Assembly (NCBI GenBank): GCA_964581605.1
Contig: CAZOPF010000125.1
Location: forward strand, 1 to 15,123
Reading direction: 5' to 3'
From: CAADGU01 sp964581605
GTDB taxonomy: Bacteria; Chloroflexota; Anaerolineae; Promineifilales; Promineifilaceae
DNA: 15,123 bases
Each line of letters begins with the position of its first letter. Positions within the stretch are counted from its first letter, which is position 1. Positions 1-6,891 of the stretch are shown piece after piece. Made by a program: the position numbers and the translations under genes. Under the pieces are notes generated by a model, which saw only the letters and a program-made list of their open reading frames with translations, had not been told where the DNA came from and ran no database searches.

Positions 1-49
1 TTATGAATTATGAATTATGAATTATGAATTATGAATTATGAATTATGAA
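1..49. repeat. Heptamer tandem repeat, 7 copies of TTATGAA
   Basis: Seven perfect copies of TTATGAA run from the first base to 49; the array may extend left beyond the window. It lies just downstream of the TlpA-like gene and belongs to the 7-base-period repeats seen at several other places in this window. No spacers are present, so it is not a CRISPR. Confidence 0.95.
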
Positions 50-63
50 GGTAGGGTTTAGGA

Positions 64-84
64 GTCACGCATCACGGGTCACGG
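64..84. repeat. Heptamer repeat overlapping the stop of the thioredoxin gene
   Basis: Three units in perfect 7-base register (GTCACGC, ATCACGG, GTCACGG). The last unit supplies the stop codon (79-81, TGA on the minus strand) of the TlpA-like gene, so a gain or loss of one unit would move or remove that stop. Confidence 0.75.
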
Positions 85-636
85 GTTTCCGGCTTCGGCC
101 AGCAGGCTTTCCAGGCGGTCTTGCAGAACGGCTTCGGTGACGGCGCCAATGACCACTTCGCGGACGATGCCGTTGGCGTCTATGAAGAGGGTGGTGGGCA
201 GACCGCGTACTTCGTAAAGCTGGCTGATTTGTGAATCGGTGTCCAGCAGCAGGGGGTAGGTGATGCGGTATTCGGTGGCAAAGTCAGCCACGTTTTTGGC
301 CGCTTCGCCCTGGTTGACGCCGAGGATGGTGGCACGGCCGTTATACTGCACACTGGCTTGTTGAAACGCAGGCATTTCCACGCGGCAGGGGGCGCACCAG
401 GTGGCCCAAAAGTTGAGCGCCACCGGCTGCCCGGCCAGATCGCGCAAGGTGACTTCTTCGCCTAATGAAGTTGGCAGGGTAAAGTCTGGCGCGGGATGGC
501 CGACGATGGGGGCTTCGGTGAGGGTGAGGGTGCTGGTCACGGCCGTGATCGGTTCCTGCGACATCACAATCCACGCCCCACCCAACAGTGCCGCCACAAT
601 CAGCAAGATAATCCATTCAAAACGTGACTTCAACAT
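79..636 (-). CDS. Membrane-anchored thioredoxin-like protein, TlpA/ResA family
   Basis: 185 residues. An N-terminal hydrophobic segment (about residues 8-25) after a short basic start looks like an uncleaved signal anchor, placing the domain outside the membrane. The thioredoxin fold follows: HPAPDFTL near 47-54, the redox motif WCAPC with Cys81 and Cys84, and the cis-proline at about 147 (GLPTT). Family members reduce extracytoplasmic disulfides, for example of apocytochrome c, or act as thiol-disulfide oxidoreductases; the partner here is unknown. It starts 16 bases after the P450 stop on the same strand, so it is probably the last gene of a sulfotransferase-P450-thioredoxin operon. Its ATG has only a weak ribosome-binding site, consistent with translation following the P450. 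The C-terminus runs into a heptamer repeat that provides the stop codon. Confidence 0.9.
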   Translation of the reverse strand: MLKSRFEWIILLIVAALLGGAWIVMSQEPITAVTSTLTLTEAPIVGHPAPDFTLPTSLGEEVTLRDLAGQPVALNFWATWCAPCRVEMPAFQQASVQYNGRATILGVNQGEAAKNVADFATEYRITYPLLLDTDSQISQLYEVRGLPTTLFIDANGIVREVVIGAVTEAVLQDRLESLLAEAGNP

Positions 637-652
637 ACCATCAAGACGTTTG

Positions 653-2008
653 TCAGTCGGTTCGCCAGCCGGTTAATTTGATCTTGAAATCTTTATTGGG
701 GCTGGGTGTAGGGGCCGGATCAATTTTCAATTGATAATCCGGGGGATCCATGACCAGATTGACGGAGTGGGTAATGGTCAGCATGGTGACCATGATTTGC
801 ACTTCGGCCCAACCAGCGCCCAAACAGGTGTGTGCCCCCAGCCCAAACGGAGCAAAGGCGCCCGGCTGTTTATGTTCTTTGCGGGTATCGGTGTATCGTT
901 CAATATCGAAGTGTTCGGGGTTGGGGTAGAACTCTGGCAGGTAGTGGGGGACGGTGGTGGCGATGATGACGGATTCACCGGCCTTCACCTGGTACCCGGC
1001 GAATTCAAAGTTTTGGGTGGCGGTGCGTTGCAAGGCAGGGGCAATGGGATACATGCGCAGGGTTTCTTGAATGACACGATGAGTCACATCCATTTCGCGT
1101 AAATCTTGGGCGGTGGGTGTGCCCTTTTGGAACAGTTCATCTGCTTCTTGCTGTACCATTGCCAGAATGTCTGGTTTGGTGAGCAAGACGTAGAGTAGAA
1201 AGGCACAGGTGCTGGCAACGGTGTCCAGCCCGGCAATAAATGGCCCCAAGATGGCGGGCATCAGATCTGATTCAGGTAAAAATTCCGGGTCTTCGTGGGC
1301 TAATTGCAGCAGGTGGTCAATGAGGTCTGGTTGGCGCTGGTCGGCTGTTTCCAAAGGGTGAACGGCGCGGACGTTTGCGGCCAGTTCAAAGGCGCGGGCT
1401 TTGGCGCGGCGATAGGAGGGGGTGTAGCGCAGCAAATCAGGTCGCTGTTTGGTGACGCGAGTGAGCAGCATGGTGCGCACGAATTTGATCATGTCATCCA
1501 GATATTCACGGGGAGAATAATCGGCCGCCAGGATGCCCAATTGCTCGGTGATGATGCGTTGCAGTGAATAAAGCCCAGGCAGCGGTTTGTTAAGGGGCCA
1601 TTGGCGCATTTCGTTTTGGGTAATTTCGATGACTTCGGGGAGATGCTGCCAGATGACGGTACGGCCGTACCCTTTTTGCTGCACTTTGCGGAAGCGCGTA
1701 TGGTCGGGGCCATCCATGCTGATCATGGAACGTACCGCCCCTAACTCATCATCCAACCCCTGCCAAAATTCATGGGAACGAAAATAGTTAGTGCCTTCTC
1801 TGGTCATAAACAGGTTCGCTTCGGCGCCAGCCAGCACCGTAAACTCCTGGTTCAATGCCCGCACGCGAAAGATCGGGCCTAGTTCCAGATATTTTTCTGT
1901 TAAAAACCCGCGTGTATCTTTTGCCAGGTCCAGGACGTTGCCCAAAATAGGTGTCCCCGTGGCCAGTGGGGGTTGTTTTGGCGTAGTGAAAGCAGCTTGT
2001 TCTGTCAT
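653..2008 (-). CDS. Cytochrome P450
   Basis: 451 residues, a full-length soluble bacterial P450 without a membrane anchor. Visible landmarks in order: C-helix DHTRFRK (102-108), I-helix AGLDT (259-263; the acid-Thr pair that handles oxygen activation), K-helix ExxR as Glu315-Arg318, and the heme loop FGLGAHTCLG (388-397) with the thiolate ligand Cys395. The substrate cannot be read from sequence. No ferredoxin or ferredoxin reductase gene is nearby, so electrons must come from elsewhere. The ATG has a good site (GAGGAG at about 2019-2024 on the minus strand). It lies 36 bases after a sulfotransferase and 16 bases before a membrane thioredoxin, which suggests oxidation and sulfation of one small molecule. 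That pairing is inference. Confidence 0.95.
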   Translation of the reverse strand: MTEQAAFTTPKQPPLATGTPILGNVLDLAKDTRGFLTEKYLELGPIFRVRALNQEFTVLAGAEANLFMTREGTNYFRSHEFWQGLDDELGAVRSMISMDGPDHTRFRKVQQKGYGRTVIWQHLPEVIEITQNEMRQWPLNKPLPGLYSLQRIITEQLGILAADYSPREYLDDMIKFVRTMLLTRVTKQRPDLLRYTPSYRRAKARAFELAANVRAVHPLETADQRQPDLIDHLLQLAHEDPEFLPESDLMPAILGPFIAGLDTVASTCAFLLYVLLTKPDILAMVQQEADELFQKGTPTAQDLREMDVTHRVIQETLRMYPIAPALQRTATQNFEFAGYQVKAGESVIIATTVPHYLPEFYPNPEHFDIERYTDTRKEHKQPGAFAPFGLGAHTCLGAGWAEVQIMVTMLTITHSVNLVMDPPDYQLKIDPAPTPSPNKDFKIKLTGWRTD

Positions 2009-2044
2009 GGTGATTGGCTCCTCTTTTCAGCCGGTATGTTCGTT

Positions 2045-3136
2045 TTAGTCTGGAATGGGTGCATACCCCCATTCGTCTACAGCAAAGCGCCAGTGATCGT
2101 TAACAATTTTAACGGCCGTGTCGCTTGTCGCATACCTATTTTTACGATACTCAGATAATTTATTCAAGTAACTTTCCATAATCGGCTTCGCCAGGGAAAA
2201 ATCGCCGATTTTTAAGGTCTGGTAGATTTTCTCCATTTCGCCTAGAGGATTTGCTTCCAAATTCTCAAAGCGGATCTCTACCAGATTTTCCGGCGGGATC
2301 AGCGCCCGATCCCGCAGATAAGCCTGCATGGTTTCCTGGTAAAAGTACAAAATGTTGGCCCGCACTTCTGCGTCAGAAATGGTTTGCAGTTGGTGAGGAG
2401 GCAATAGTTTGTCATACATGTGGTTGATAGAAGTGTATACCACGTAGGGGTTGCGGATTATGTGGATAAATTTGGCCTGCGGAAACAGGTGCAGTAGTTC
2501 AGGGAGGCGGGCCATATTGAGTGGATTTTTCAAAACCAATGGCTTGCCTCCCATATGGAAACTGGCTTTTTTGAGGACGTGTAAATAGTGTGTGCGCCAT
2601 TTTTGGCGTGTGGGTGCATTGACATTCTGAAATAGCACAAAGCGGTTAAAGTAGGTGCGCGATTGTTTGGGAAAAGAGAGATGGTGCAAAAAGGAATAGA
2701 TTGAGGCGCCTGCGACGGGTAATTCTTCTTCCTGGGGCGCGTCTAAAGCAACCGTCACATTATCCATCGGGCGGGTGGCGGGTAATGATTGGGCCAGGAT
2801 TTTTTTGAGCCTGCCCTGGCCAATCAGAAAAAAATCGGGGCCCAATGCTTGAAAGGTGGTCACATAACCGAGGGCTGTATCCTGGCATAGGAGATTGTGG
2901 AGGTGGGTGGTGCCGCTACGGCCGTAGCCTAAAATGAAGACAGGCTCAGGATGAATGGGATGGTTTTTTACCTGACGGCCGTACCGCAGCCGTTCATACC
3001 ATCGTAAGGGTGTGCTCAAGAAGCTGATCAGCAACACAAACAGCAGCCGCCGGCTATACGGCCGTTCCACACCCTTGTTTTGCCACAACAAGCGCAGCCA
3101 CACAGAAAATGAAGCAAAAGCAAACATATGTTGCAT
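2045..3136 (-). CDS. PAPS-dependent sulfotransferase (Sulfotransfer_3-like)
   Basis: 363 residues from the chosen start. The 5'-phosphosulfate loop is FILGYGRSGTTH (about 67-78) and the 3'-phosphate-binding segment is FIHIIRNPYVVYTS (about 223-236, ending at the binding Ser). An EEELP segment near 136-140 and LVLKNPLNMARLPELL before the RNP motif match the broad bacterial sulfotransferase family, which moves sulfate from PAPS to hydroxyl groups of lipids, glycans or small molecules. The open frame extends upstream to an ATG at 3217, but those 27 extra codons lie in an inverted repeat. The ATG at 3136 has a near-perfect AAGGAG 6 bases upstream, so I use it. The N-terminus (about 32-45) is hydrophobic and may associate with the membrane. 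Likely first gene of the operon with the P450. Confidence 0.9.
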   Translation of the reverse strand: MQHMFAFASFSVWLRLLWQNKGVERPYSRRLLFVLLISFLSTPLRWYERLRYGRQVKNHPIHPEPVFILGYGRSGTTHLHNLLCQDTALGYVTTFQALGPDFFLIGQGRLKKILAQSLPATRPMDNVTVALDAPQEEELPVAGASIYSFLHHLSFPKQSRTYFNRFVLFQNVNAPTRQKWRTHYLHVLKKASFHMGGKPLVLKNPLNMARLPELLHLFPQAKFIHIIRNPYVVYTSINHMYDKLLPPHQLQTISDAEVRANILYFYQETMQAYLRDRALIPPENLVEIRFENLEANPLGEMEKIYQTLKIGDFSLAKPIMESYLNKLSEYRKNRYATSDTAVKIVNDHWRFAVDEWGYAPIPD

Positions 3137-3153
3137 GGTGTCTCCTTCGTAAA

Positions 3154-3202
3154 TGTAGGGCGATTTTCCAAATCGCCACTCGATTTGGAAAATCGAGCTA
3201 CA
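3154..3202. repeat. 49-bp nested inverted repeat (MITE/REP-like) upstream of the sulfotransferase gene
   Basis: Two 22-base arms (3154-3175 and 3181-3202) around a 5-base spacer pair except for two adjacent positions. Each arm also contains its own small palindrome, CGATTT-NNN-AAATCG, so the element can fold as one long hairpin or two short ones. It fills about half of the gap between the GH18 stop and the sulfotransferase start and would sit in the 5' leader of the latter. Confidence 0.85.
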
Positions 3203-3242
3203 ACTGACATCCATCATGGTGGGCCGCTGCCCATGTTATCTC

Positions 3243-4325
3243 CTAAGGTGAGTTGTGAACGGTCTGGTAAATGGCTTGCAGCAGGGAGGTGTCATCCTGT
3301 GTATCCTGTTCCAGCGTCCAGATCATGATGCCAGACGCCTGCTCCAAAGCCAGCCGGGTTTTTTGCTGCATAGTGGGGATGCCGTTGTAGTATTCAATCT
3401 GACCGTTAAACTCCGCTTCATCGGTCAACGCATGGGCAGGGTCGGCGGCGACGAGTTCTTTGTAGAGAGCGTAGTTTGGACGGCCGTAAAAGGGCACACC
3501 CAACACCATCTTCTCCTGCGGCAACCCCCGTTCGCGCCAGAAGGCCAATGACTCCTGGGCAAATTCCAGCGAAGAGTGATGCTCCTCGCCGCCCCGGTCA
3601 TACACCATCAGGTTGAGAAAATCCACTTCGTTGAAGACGGCCGTGTCCACTCCTTCCCCATACTCGCCCAAAGCCACCACGGCGGCCGTCAGCAATTTGC
3701 CCCGTGCTCGCATTTCTGTGCCCAACGCCTGCATGAGCCTGGCATAATTCTGGGCTGAATCAGGCGACATGGAAACAGGATCGGGATACTCCCAATCCAT
3801 ATCCACACCGTCCAGGTTATGCTTTTCCACCAGGGCCACCAGTTCTTGCACCAGCCGGTCACGGGCGGTGGGATCGGCCGCCAGCGTCTCAAACGTCTCA
3901 TCCCAGCCCCAACCGCCAACGGAGATGAGCACTTGCACGTTGTTGGCGTGTGCCTGTTCCACCAGGTTGTCAATTTTCCAGCCGTTCGCCATCGGTTTGA
4001 GTGTGCCATCCTCATTGGGAATGGCGAAGGCGTAGTTGATGTGCGTCAGCTTATCAAACGGCACCAGCTCGACGGTGACGGCATCGGTGACGTAGCCGAT
4101 GATGCGGAAAGGGGTAGGGGGCACGGCCGTCGCCGTTGGCGTGGGTGCAGGTGTGGCAGTGGGGGGTACGGCCGTTGGTGATGCATCGGCGGCACACCCT
4201 GACAAGAGCAGCGCCAGACCAAAAATGGTGGCGGCAACGCGCTTCAGCGCGTTTGTGTGTATCAGCTTGGGGATTCCATCCCCAGGGAAAAAATCACGAA
4301 ACATCATGTAAATTTTGATTAACAT
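3243..4325 (-). CDS. Glycoside hydrolase family 18 lipoprotein (chitinase/spore-lytic type)
   Basis: 360 residues. A hydrophobic signal (about 31-41) ends in the lipobox LLSGC with Cys44 as the lipid-anchored residue. A Thr/Pro/Ala-rich linker (about 48-72) follows, then a GH18 barrel: SVGGWG (135-140), the catalytic DxxDxDxE motif as LDGVDMDWEYP (171-181) with acid/base Glu179, MVYD (240-243) and a C-terminal barrel Trp at 336. GH18 enzymes cleave beta-1,4 links next to N-acetylglucosamine. With no carbohydrate-binding module visible, either chitin or peptidoglycan-type glycans are possible. The ATG at 4325 is 6 bases after the crotonase stop and has no clear ribosome site, so it may depend on coupling. 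Met7 or Met8 are alternative starts. The stretch before the signal is unusually long and contains two hairpins. Confidence 0.88.
   Translation of the reverse strand: MLIKIYMMFRDFFPGDGIPKLIHTNALKRVAATIFGLALLLSGCAADASPTAVPPTATPAPTPTATAVPPTPFRIIGYVTDAVTVELVPFDKLTHINYAFAIPNEDGTLKPMANGWKIDNLVEQAHANNVQVLISVGGWGWDETFETLAADPTARDRLVQELVALVEKHNLDGVDMDWEYPDPVSMSPDSAQNYARLMQALGTEMRARGKLLTAAVVALGEYGEGVDTAVFNEVDFLNLMVYDRGGEEHHSSLEFAQESLAFWRERGLPQEKMVLGVPFYGRPNYALYKELVAADPAHALTDEAEFNGQIEYYNGIPTMQQKTRLALEQASGIMIWTLEQDTQDDTSLLQAIYQTVHNSP
4236..4284. repeat. Two perfect hairpins inside the 5' end of the GH18 gene
   Basis: AACGCGC (4236-4242) and GCGCGTT (4247-4253) flank a TTCA loop; TGGGGAT (4268-4274) and ATCCCCA (4278-4284) flank TCC. 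Together they encode roughly residues 14-30, ahead of the signal peptide core. They look like an inserted palindromic element that became part of the leader, or an mRNA structure acting on translation. Confidence 0.7.
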
Positions 4326-4331
4326 AATCTT

Positions 4332-5111
4332 TTATCGGTTAAATTGCGGCGGCCGTTTTTCCACAAAGGCGGCCATCGCTTCCAAATGGTTGGGATGTGA
4401 CCACAAATTGACAAAAAGTTCCGTTTCCAGCCGGTTTGTTTCGGCGGGGGGGGTGTAAACGGCCGTATACACCAGTTGTTTGAGCGCAGCCACTGTTGGC
4501 CCTGGTAGCTGGCAGAGTTCATATGCCCAGGCGGTCACGGCCGTATGCCACTCTTCCCCATCCACCACCCGATGCACCAGGCCCATTTGTTGCGCTTCTA
4601 CGGCCGTCAGCAGCCGCCCGGTTAACAGCAGTTCCAGTGCCCGGCTCTGGCCCAGCAGCCGCACCAGCCGCGCCGCGCCACCCCAGCCGGTGGTCAGCGC
4701 GTTTTTCACCTGGGCAAAGCTAAAACGGGCATGGCTGGCAGCCAGGCGTAAATCACACGCCGTCAAAATTTCACAGCCGCCGCCAAAAGCGTCCCCATTC
4801 ACAGCGGCAATGGTGGGAATGGGCAGTTCCGTAAGCTGTTGCAGCGCGTCGCGCATCACGCGGTTCAGCCGTACCCCAGCCTCCGGTTCAGGATGGCCGC
4901 TCAACTCCTTCAAATCGCCGCCAGCCACAAATGCCTGCTGCCCGGCCCCGGTGATGATGAGGACGCGGATGGAGGGGTTTTGCGAGACGGCCGTGACCAT
5001 TTCCGCAAATCCTTCCTGCGCCACCCAATTCAACGCATTCCGCGCTTCCGGCCGGTTGACCATGAGCGTGGCAATCTGCTTTTCAACGGTGAAGATGATC
5101 TCGTCAGACAT
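4332..5111 (-). CDS. Enoyl-CoA hydratase/isomerase family (crotonase), possibly an acyl-CoA decarboxylase type
   Basis: 259 residues, a single crotonase domain. The two oxyanion-hole segments are AFVAGGDL (60-67) and FGGGCE (109-114). The first catalytic Glu of true hydratases is present as Glu114. The second, usually in a QPE segment, falls on Gln134 in my alignment, and the following TTGWGG (140-145, with Trp143) resembles ECHDC1/ethylmalonyl-CoA decarboxylase-like proteins rather than classical hydratases. It therefore acts on a CoA thioester, but hydration is doubtful; decarboxylation or isomerisation fits better. The ATG at 5111 follows a poor ribosome site and a heptamer repeat that separates it from the divergent gene at 5182. 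It ends 6 bases before the GH18 gene; a functional link is not obvious. Confidence 0.88.
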   Translation of the reverse strand: MSDEIIFTVEKQIATLMVNRPEARNALNWVAQEGFAEMVTAVSQNPSIRVLIITGAGQQAFVAGGDLKELSGHPEPEAGVRLNRVMRDALQQLTELPIPTIAAVNGDAFGGGCEILTACDLRLAASHARFSFAQVKNALTTGWGGAARLVRLLGQSRALELLLTGRLLTAVEAQQMGLVHRVVDGEEWHTAVTAWAYELCQLPGPTVAALKQLVYTAVYTPPAETNRLETELFVNLWSHPNHLEAMAAFVEKRPPQFNR

Positions 5112-5126
5112 GATGGGAAGTGTAGC

Positions 5127-5169
5127 GGCAAGCGGGCAAGTGGCAAGTGGCAGGCGGCAGGTGGCAGGT
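5127..5169. repeat. Heptamer repeat (GGCAAGT/GGCAGGT units) between divergent genes
   Basis: Five contiguous 7-base units (5135-5169), preceded by one unit offset by one base (5127-5133). The same unit family recurs at 8473-8511 and, as the complementary strand, at 15072-15123. It occupies most of the 70-base gap between the crotonase start and the plus-strand gene, where promoters for both would be expected. Confidence 0.85.
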
Positions 5170-5181
5170 TAAACTTTGGTG

Positions 5182-5772
5182 ATGAAACACATGCGTTGGC
5201 TGCGCTTTAGTGGAATCATGCTGGGACTGGCGGCCGTGCTCATTTTCTTGCTCATTGCTGCGGGTTTATTCGATCCTAAACCGGTGGGAGAATTAACAGC
5301 GACGGCCGTGCCCCACACCCTCACCATTCCACCACAACACAAAAACACGTTTTGGCTGCCAGAGCCACTCCCCCCGGGCAACTTCACCGTCCGCGCCACC
5401 ATCACCCACCAGAGCGGCGAACCAGACAGCGGCGCGGGGCTGGTGTTGTCAGACGACTGTGGTTATCTGACTATAACCATCTCTCCGTTGGGCTATTCCG
5501 CCTTATATTACACGCCCCTGTTTACTGCTCACTGTTCACCGCTCACTGAACGACTCTGGCAACCCTGGCCTCATGTGCGCACCGGCAGCGCCCCAAATGA
5601 GATTTGGGTAGATGTAGTGGACGGGCAAATGCGGGTACGCATGAACCGGGAACTGCTATGGGCTGATGATGCCCCTTTTCAACCAACGCAAGTAGGGGTG
5701 TATGGGGAGAGTTGGGGGGATACGGCCGTGTTCCACTTCCAACAAATTGAGCTATTCACGGATACCAGATAA
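5182..5772 (+). CDS. Membrane-anchored unknown protein with probable beta-sandwich ectodomain
   Basis: About 196 residues; I did not recognise the family. The basic start followed by a strongly hydrophobic stretch (about residues 10-27) is a signal anchor. The rest is rich in beta-strand-like segments: FTVRATITHQ, GAGLVLSDD, GYLTITISPLGYSALYY, NEIWVDVVDGQMRVRMNRELL and QVGVYGESWGDTAVFHFQQIEL. The end resembles the concanavalin-like fold of DUF1080/LamG-type domains (inference). GTG at 5179 and ATG at 5191 are alternative starts; no strong ribosome site decides. It is the only plus-strand gene among minus-strand neighbours and converges with the small gene ending at 5777. Residues about 114-123 are encoded by a heptamer tandem repeat, an apparent in-frame insertion. 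Confidence 0.75.
   Translation: MKHMRWLRFSGIMLGLAAVLIFLLIAAGLFDPKPVGELTATAVPHTLTIPPQHKNTFWLPEPLPPGNFTVRATITHQSGEPDSGAGLVLSDDCGYLTITISPLGYSALYYTPLFTAHCSPLTERLWQPWPHVRTGSAPNEIWVDVVDGQMRVRMNRELLWADDAPFQPTQVGVYGESWGDTAVFHFQQIELFTDTR
5521..5548. repeat. Intragenic heptamer repeat in the unknown membrane protein gene
   Basis: Four units in strict 7-base register (TTTACTG, CTCACTG, TTCACCG, CTCACTG) lie wholly inside the coding frame and encode FTAHCSPLT. The total of 28 bases is not a multiple of three, so unit gain or loss would shift the frame. Confidence 0.75.
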
Positions 5773-5776
5773 CAAC

Positions 5777-6010
5777 TCAATCTCGCAGGCGGGCTACCAT
5801 GACATCATAGCGGTAATGGGTGGTGAGCAACTCCAACAAGGCGGCTTCAGTGAGCGTTTCCTCGGATTCCTGGTCGGGGCGGCGTGTCCATTTGTAGTAA
5901 CGGCCGTCGCCCACATACGTCACCCCCCACTCCTCCTCCTGAAAGCGCGTCACAAATCGCTTCCCCGCCCGCAACTGCGCCACAAATGCGGCCGCTTCCT
6001 CGTTCGTCAT
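5777..6010 (-). CDS. Small unknown protein, 77 residues
   Basis: Not recognised. The protein is soluble, highly charged and without Cys: an N-terminal helix-like TNEEAAAFVAQLRAGKRFV, a central aromatic segment (WGVTYVGDGRYYKWTRRP) that looks like two beta strands, and a C-terminal helix. An alpha/beta/alpha mini-domain is plausible. Its frame contains one ACGGCCGT octamer (at about 5900). It converges with the plus-strand gene, stops only 4 bases apart, and lies downstream of the SDR gene on the same strand with a 58-base gap containing heptamer units. No clear ribosome site. Judged real from its composition and from filling the gap without overlap; moderate confidence. Confidence 0.6.
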   Translation of the reverse strand: MTNEEAAAFVAQLRAGKRFVTRFQEEEWGVTYVGDGRYYKWTRRPDQESEETLTEAALLELLTTHYRYDVMVARLRD

Positions 6011-6042
6011 CCTACCCTATCCCGAAGCCCGATTTCCAACTT

Positions 6043-6063
6043 CGGATAACCGATGACGGATAA
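6043..6063. repeat. Heptamer repeat, three units (CGGATAA type)
   Basis: CGGATAA, CCGATGA and CGGATAA follow in perfect 7-base register in the gap between the SDR gene and the small unknown gene. Just upstream, CCGAAG and CTTCGG (about 6022-6046) form a loose inverted repeat that might act as a weak terminator for the SDR gene. Confidence 0.65.
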
Positions 6064-6068
6064 TCGCC

Positions 6069-6860
6069 TCACCACACCGTCCGCATTGCCCCGCCATCCA
6101 CAATCAACGTCTCGCCTGTAATGTAGCTGGCCGCATCAGAGAGCAAAAACGCACCCGCTTTGCCAAACTCATCAATCGTGCCATACCGCCCCCAGGGGAT
6201 GAGCGATTCCTGCTGTGCTTTTTGCTCATCAGGGTTCTGCCCCAGCCGTTTGGCCGTCAGGCTGTCCAGCGACTTCACCCGGTCGGTATCAATGCGCCCC
6301 GGCACCAGGTTGTTCACCCGAATCTGCTCCGGCGCCAACTGACGCGACAGGCTCTTGACCAGGCTCACCACCCCGGAGCGCATCACGTTGGACAGCAGCA
6401 ATATATCAATCGGCTCTTTGACCGAGGAGGAGGTGATGGTCAAAATAGAGCCGCCGCCCTTTTGGCGCATGGCGGGCAGCGCCGCCCGAATCATGCGTAC
6501 ACTACTGAGCAGGGTCAGCTCAAACGCGGCCTGCCAATCGGCATCGGAGAAATGGTCAAAACCGCCGGTGGGTGGGCCGCCGGCATTCACCACCAGCCCA
6601 TCTATGCCGCCAAAATGAATTTGTGTGGCCTGCGCCCAATCCTGGATAGATTGGCCGTCCCTGGCATCCATGACAAAACCCATCACCTGTGCCCCGGTTT
6701 CTGCCTGTAACTGGCGGGCGGCCGTCTCAATATCGGCCGGGGTGCGGCTGGCAATGGAGACCAATGCCCCCTCCTGCGCCACCGCCCGCGCAATGCCATA
6801 GCCCAATCCCTTGCTGGCGGCGGCCACCATAATCACTTTGCCTGCTAACCCTAAGTCCAT
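6069..6860 (-). CDS. Short-chain dehydrogenase/reductase family protein with altered catalytic residues
   Basis: 263 residues, usual SDR length. The Rossmann glycine motif is AAASKGLGYG (13-22), NAGG is at 92-95, the strand with the catalytic Ser is TITSSS (141-146), and the C-terminal ETLIVDGG is typical of SDRs that resemble 3-oxoacyl reductases. At the expected YxxxK position the sequence reads LLLSNVMRSGVV (154-165), so Ser157 and Arg161 replace the usual Tyr and Lys. A bacterial SDR subgroup with an LLLSN...R signature exists, but its chemistry is poorly known; the nucleotide site itself looks intact. The ATG has GGAGAG a suitable distance upstream. It lies 31 bases after the Uma2 gene on the same strand, so co-transcription is likely. 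Confidence 0.88.
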   Translation of the reverse strand: MDLGLAGKVIMVAAASKGLGYGIARAVAQEGALVSIASRTPADIETAARQLQAETGAQVMGFVMDARDGQSIQDWAQATQIHFGGIDGLVVNAGGPPTGGFDHFSDADWQAAFELTLLSSVRMIRAALPAMRQKGGGSILTITSSSVKEPIDILLLSNVMRSGVVSLVKSLSRQLAPEQIRVNNLVPGRIDTDRVKSLDSLTAKRLGQNPDEQKAQQESLIPWGRYGTIDEFGKAGAFLLSDAASYITGETLIVDGGAMRTVW

Positions 6861-6891
6861 CTTACTCTCCGATCAGGAATGAATGAGGTCT

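Noticed and set aside
1..49. Possible CRISPR array
   Set aside because: Seven-base units abut without spacers; the same holds for the arrays at 5127, 9006 and 15072.
3137..3217. 27-codon N-terminal extension of the sulfotransferase
   Set aside because: It is encoded by the inverted repeat at 3154-3202, and the downstream ATG at 3136 has a near-perfect ribosome-binding site.
4480..5172. Plus-strand frame of 230 residues opposite the crotonase
   Set aside because: Ser/Arg/Ala/Pro-rich antisense frame with no motif, running into the heptamer repeat.
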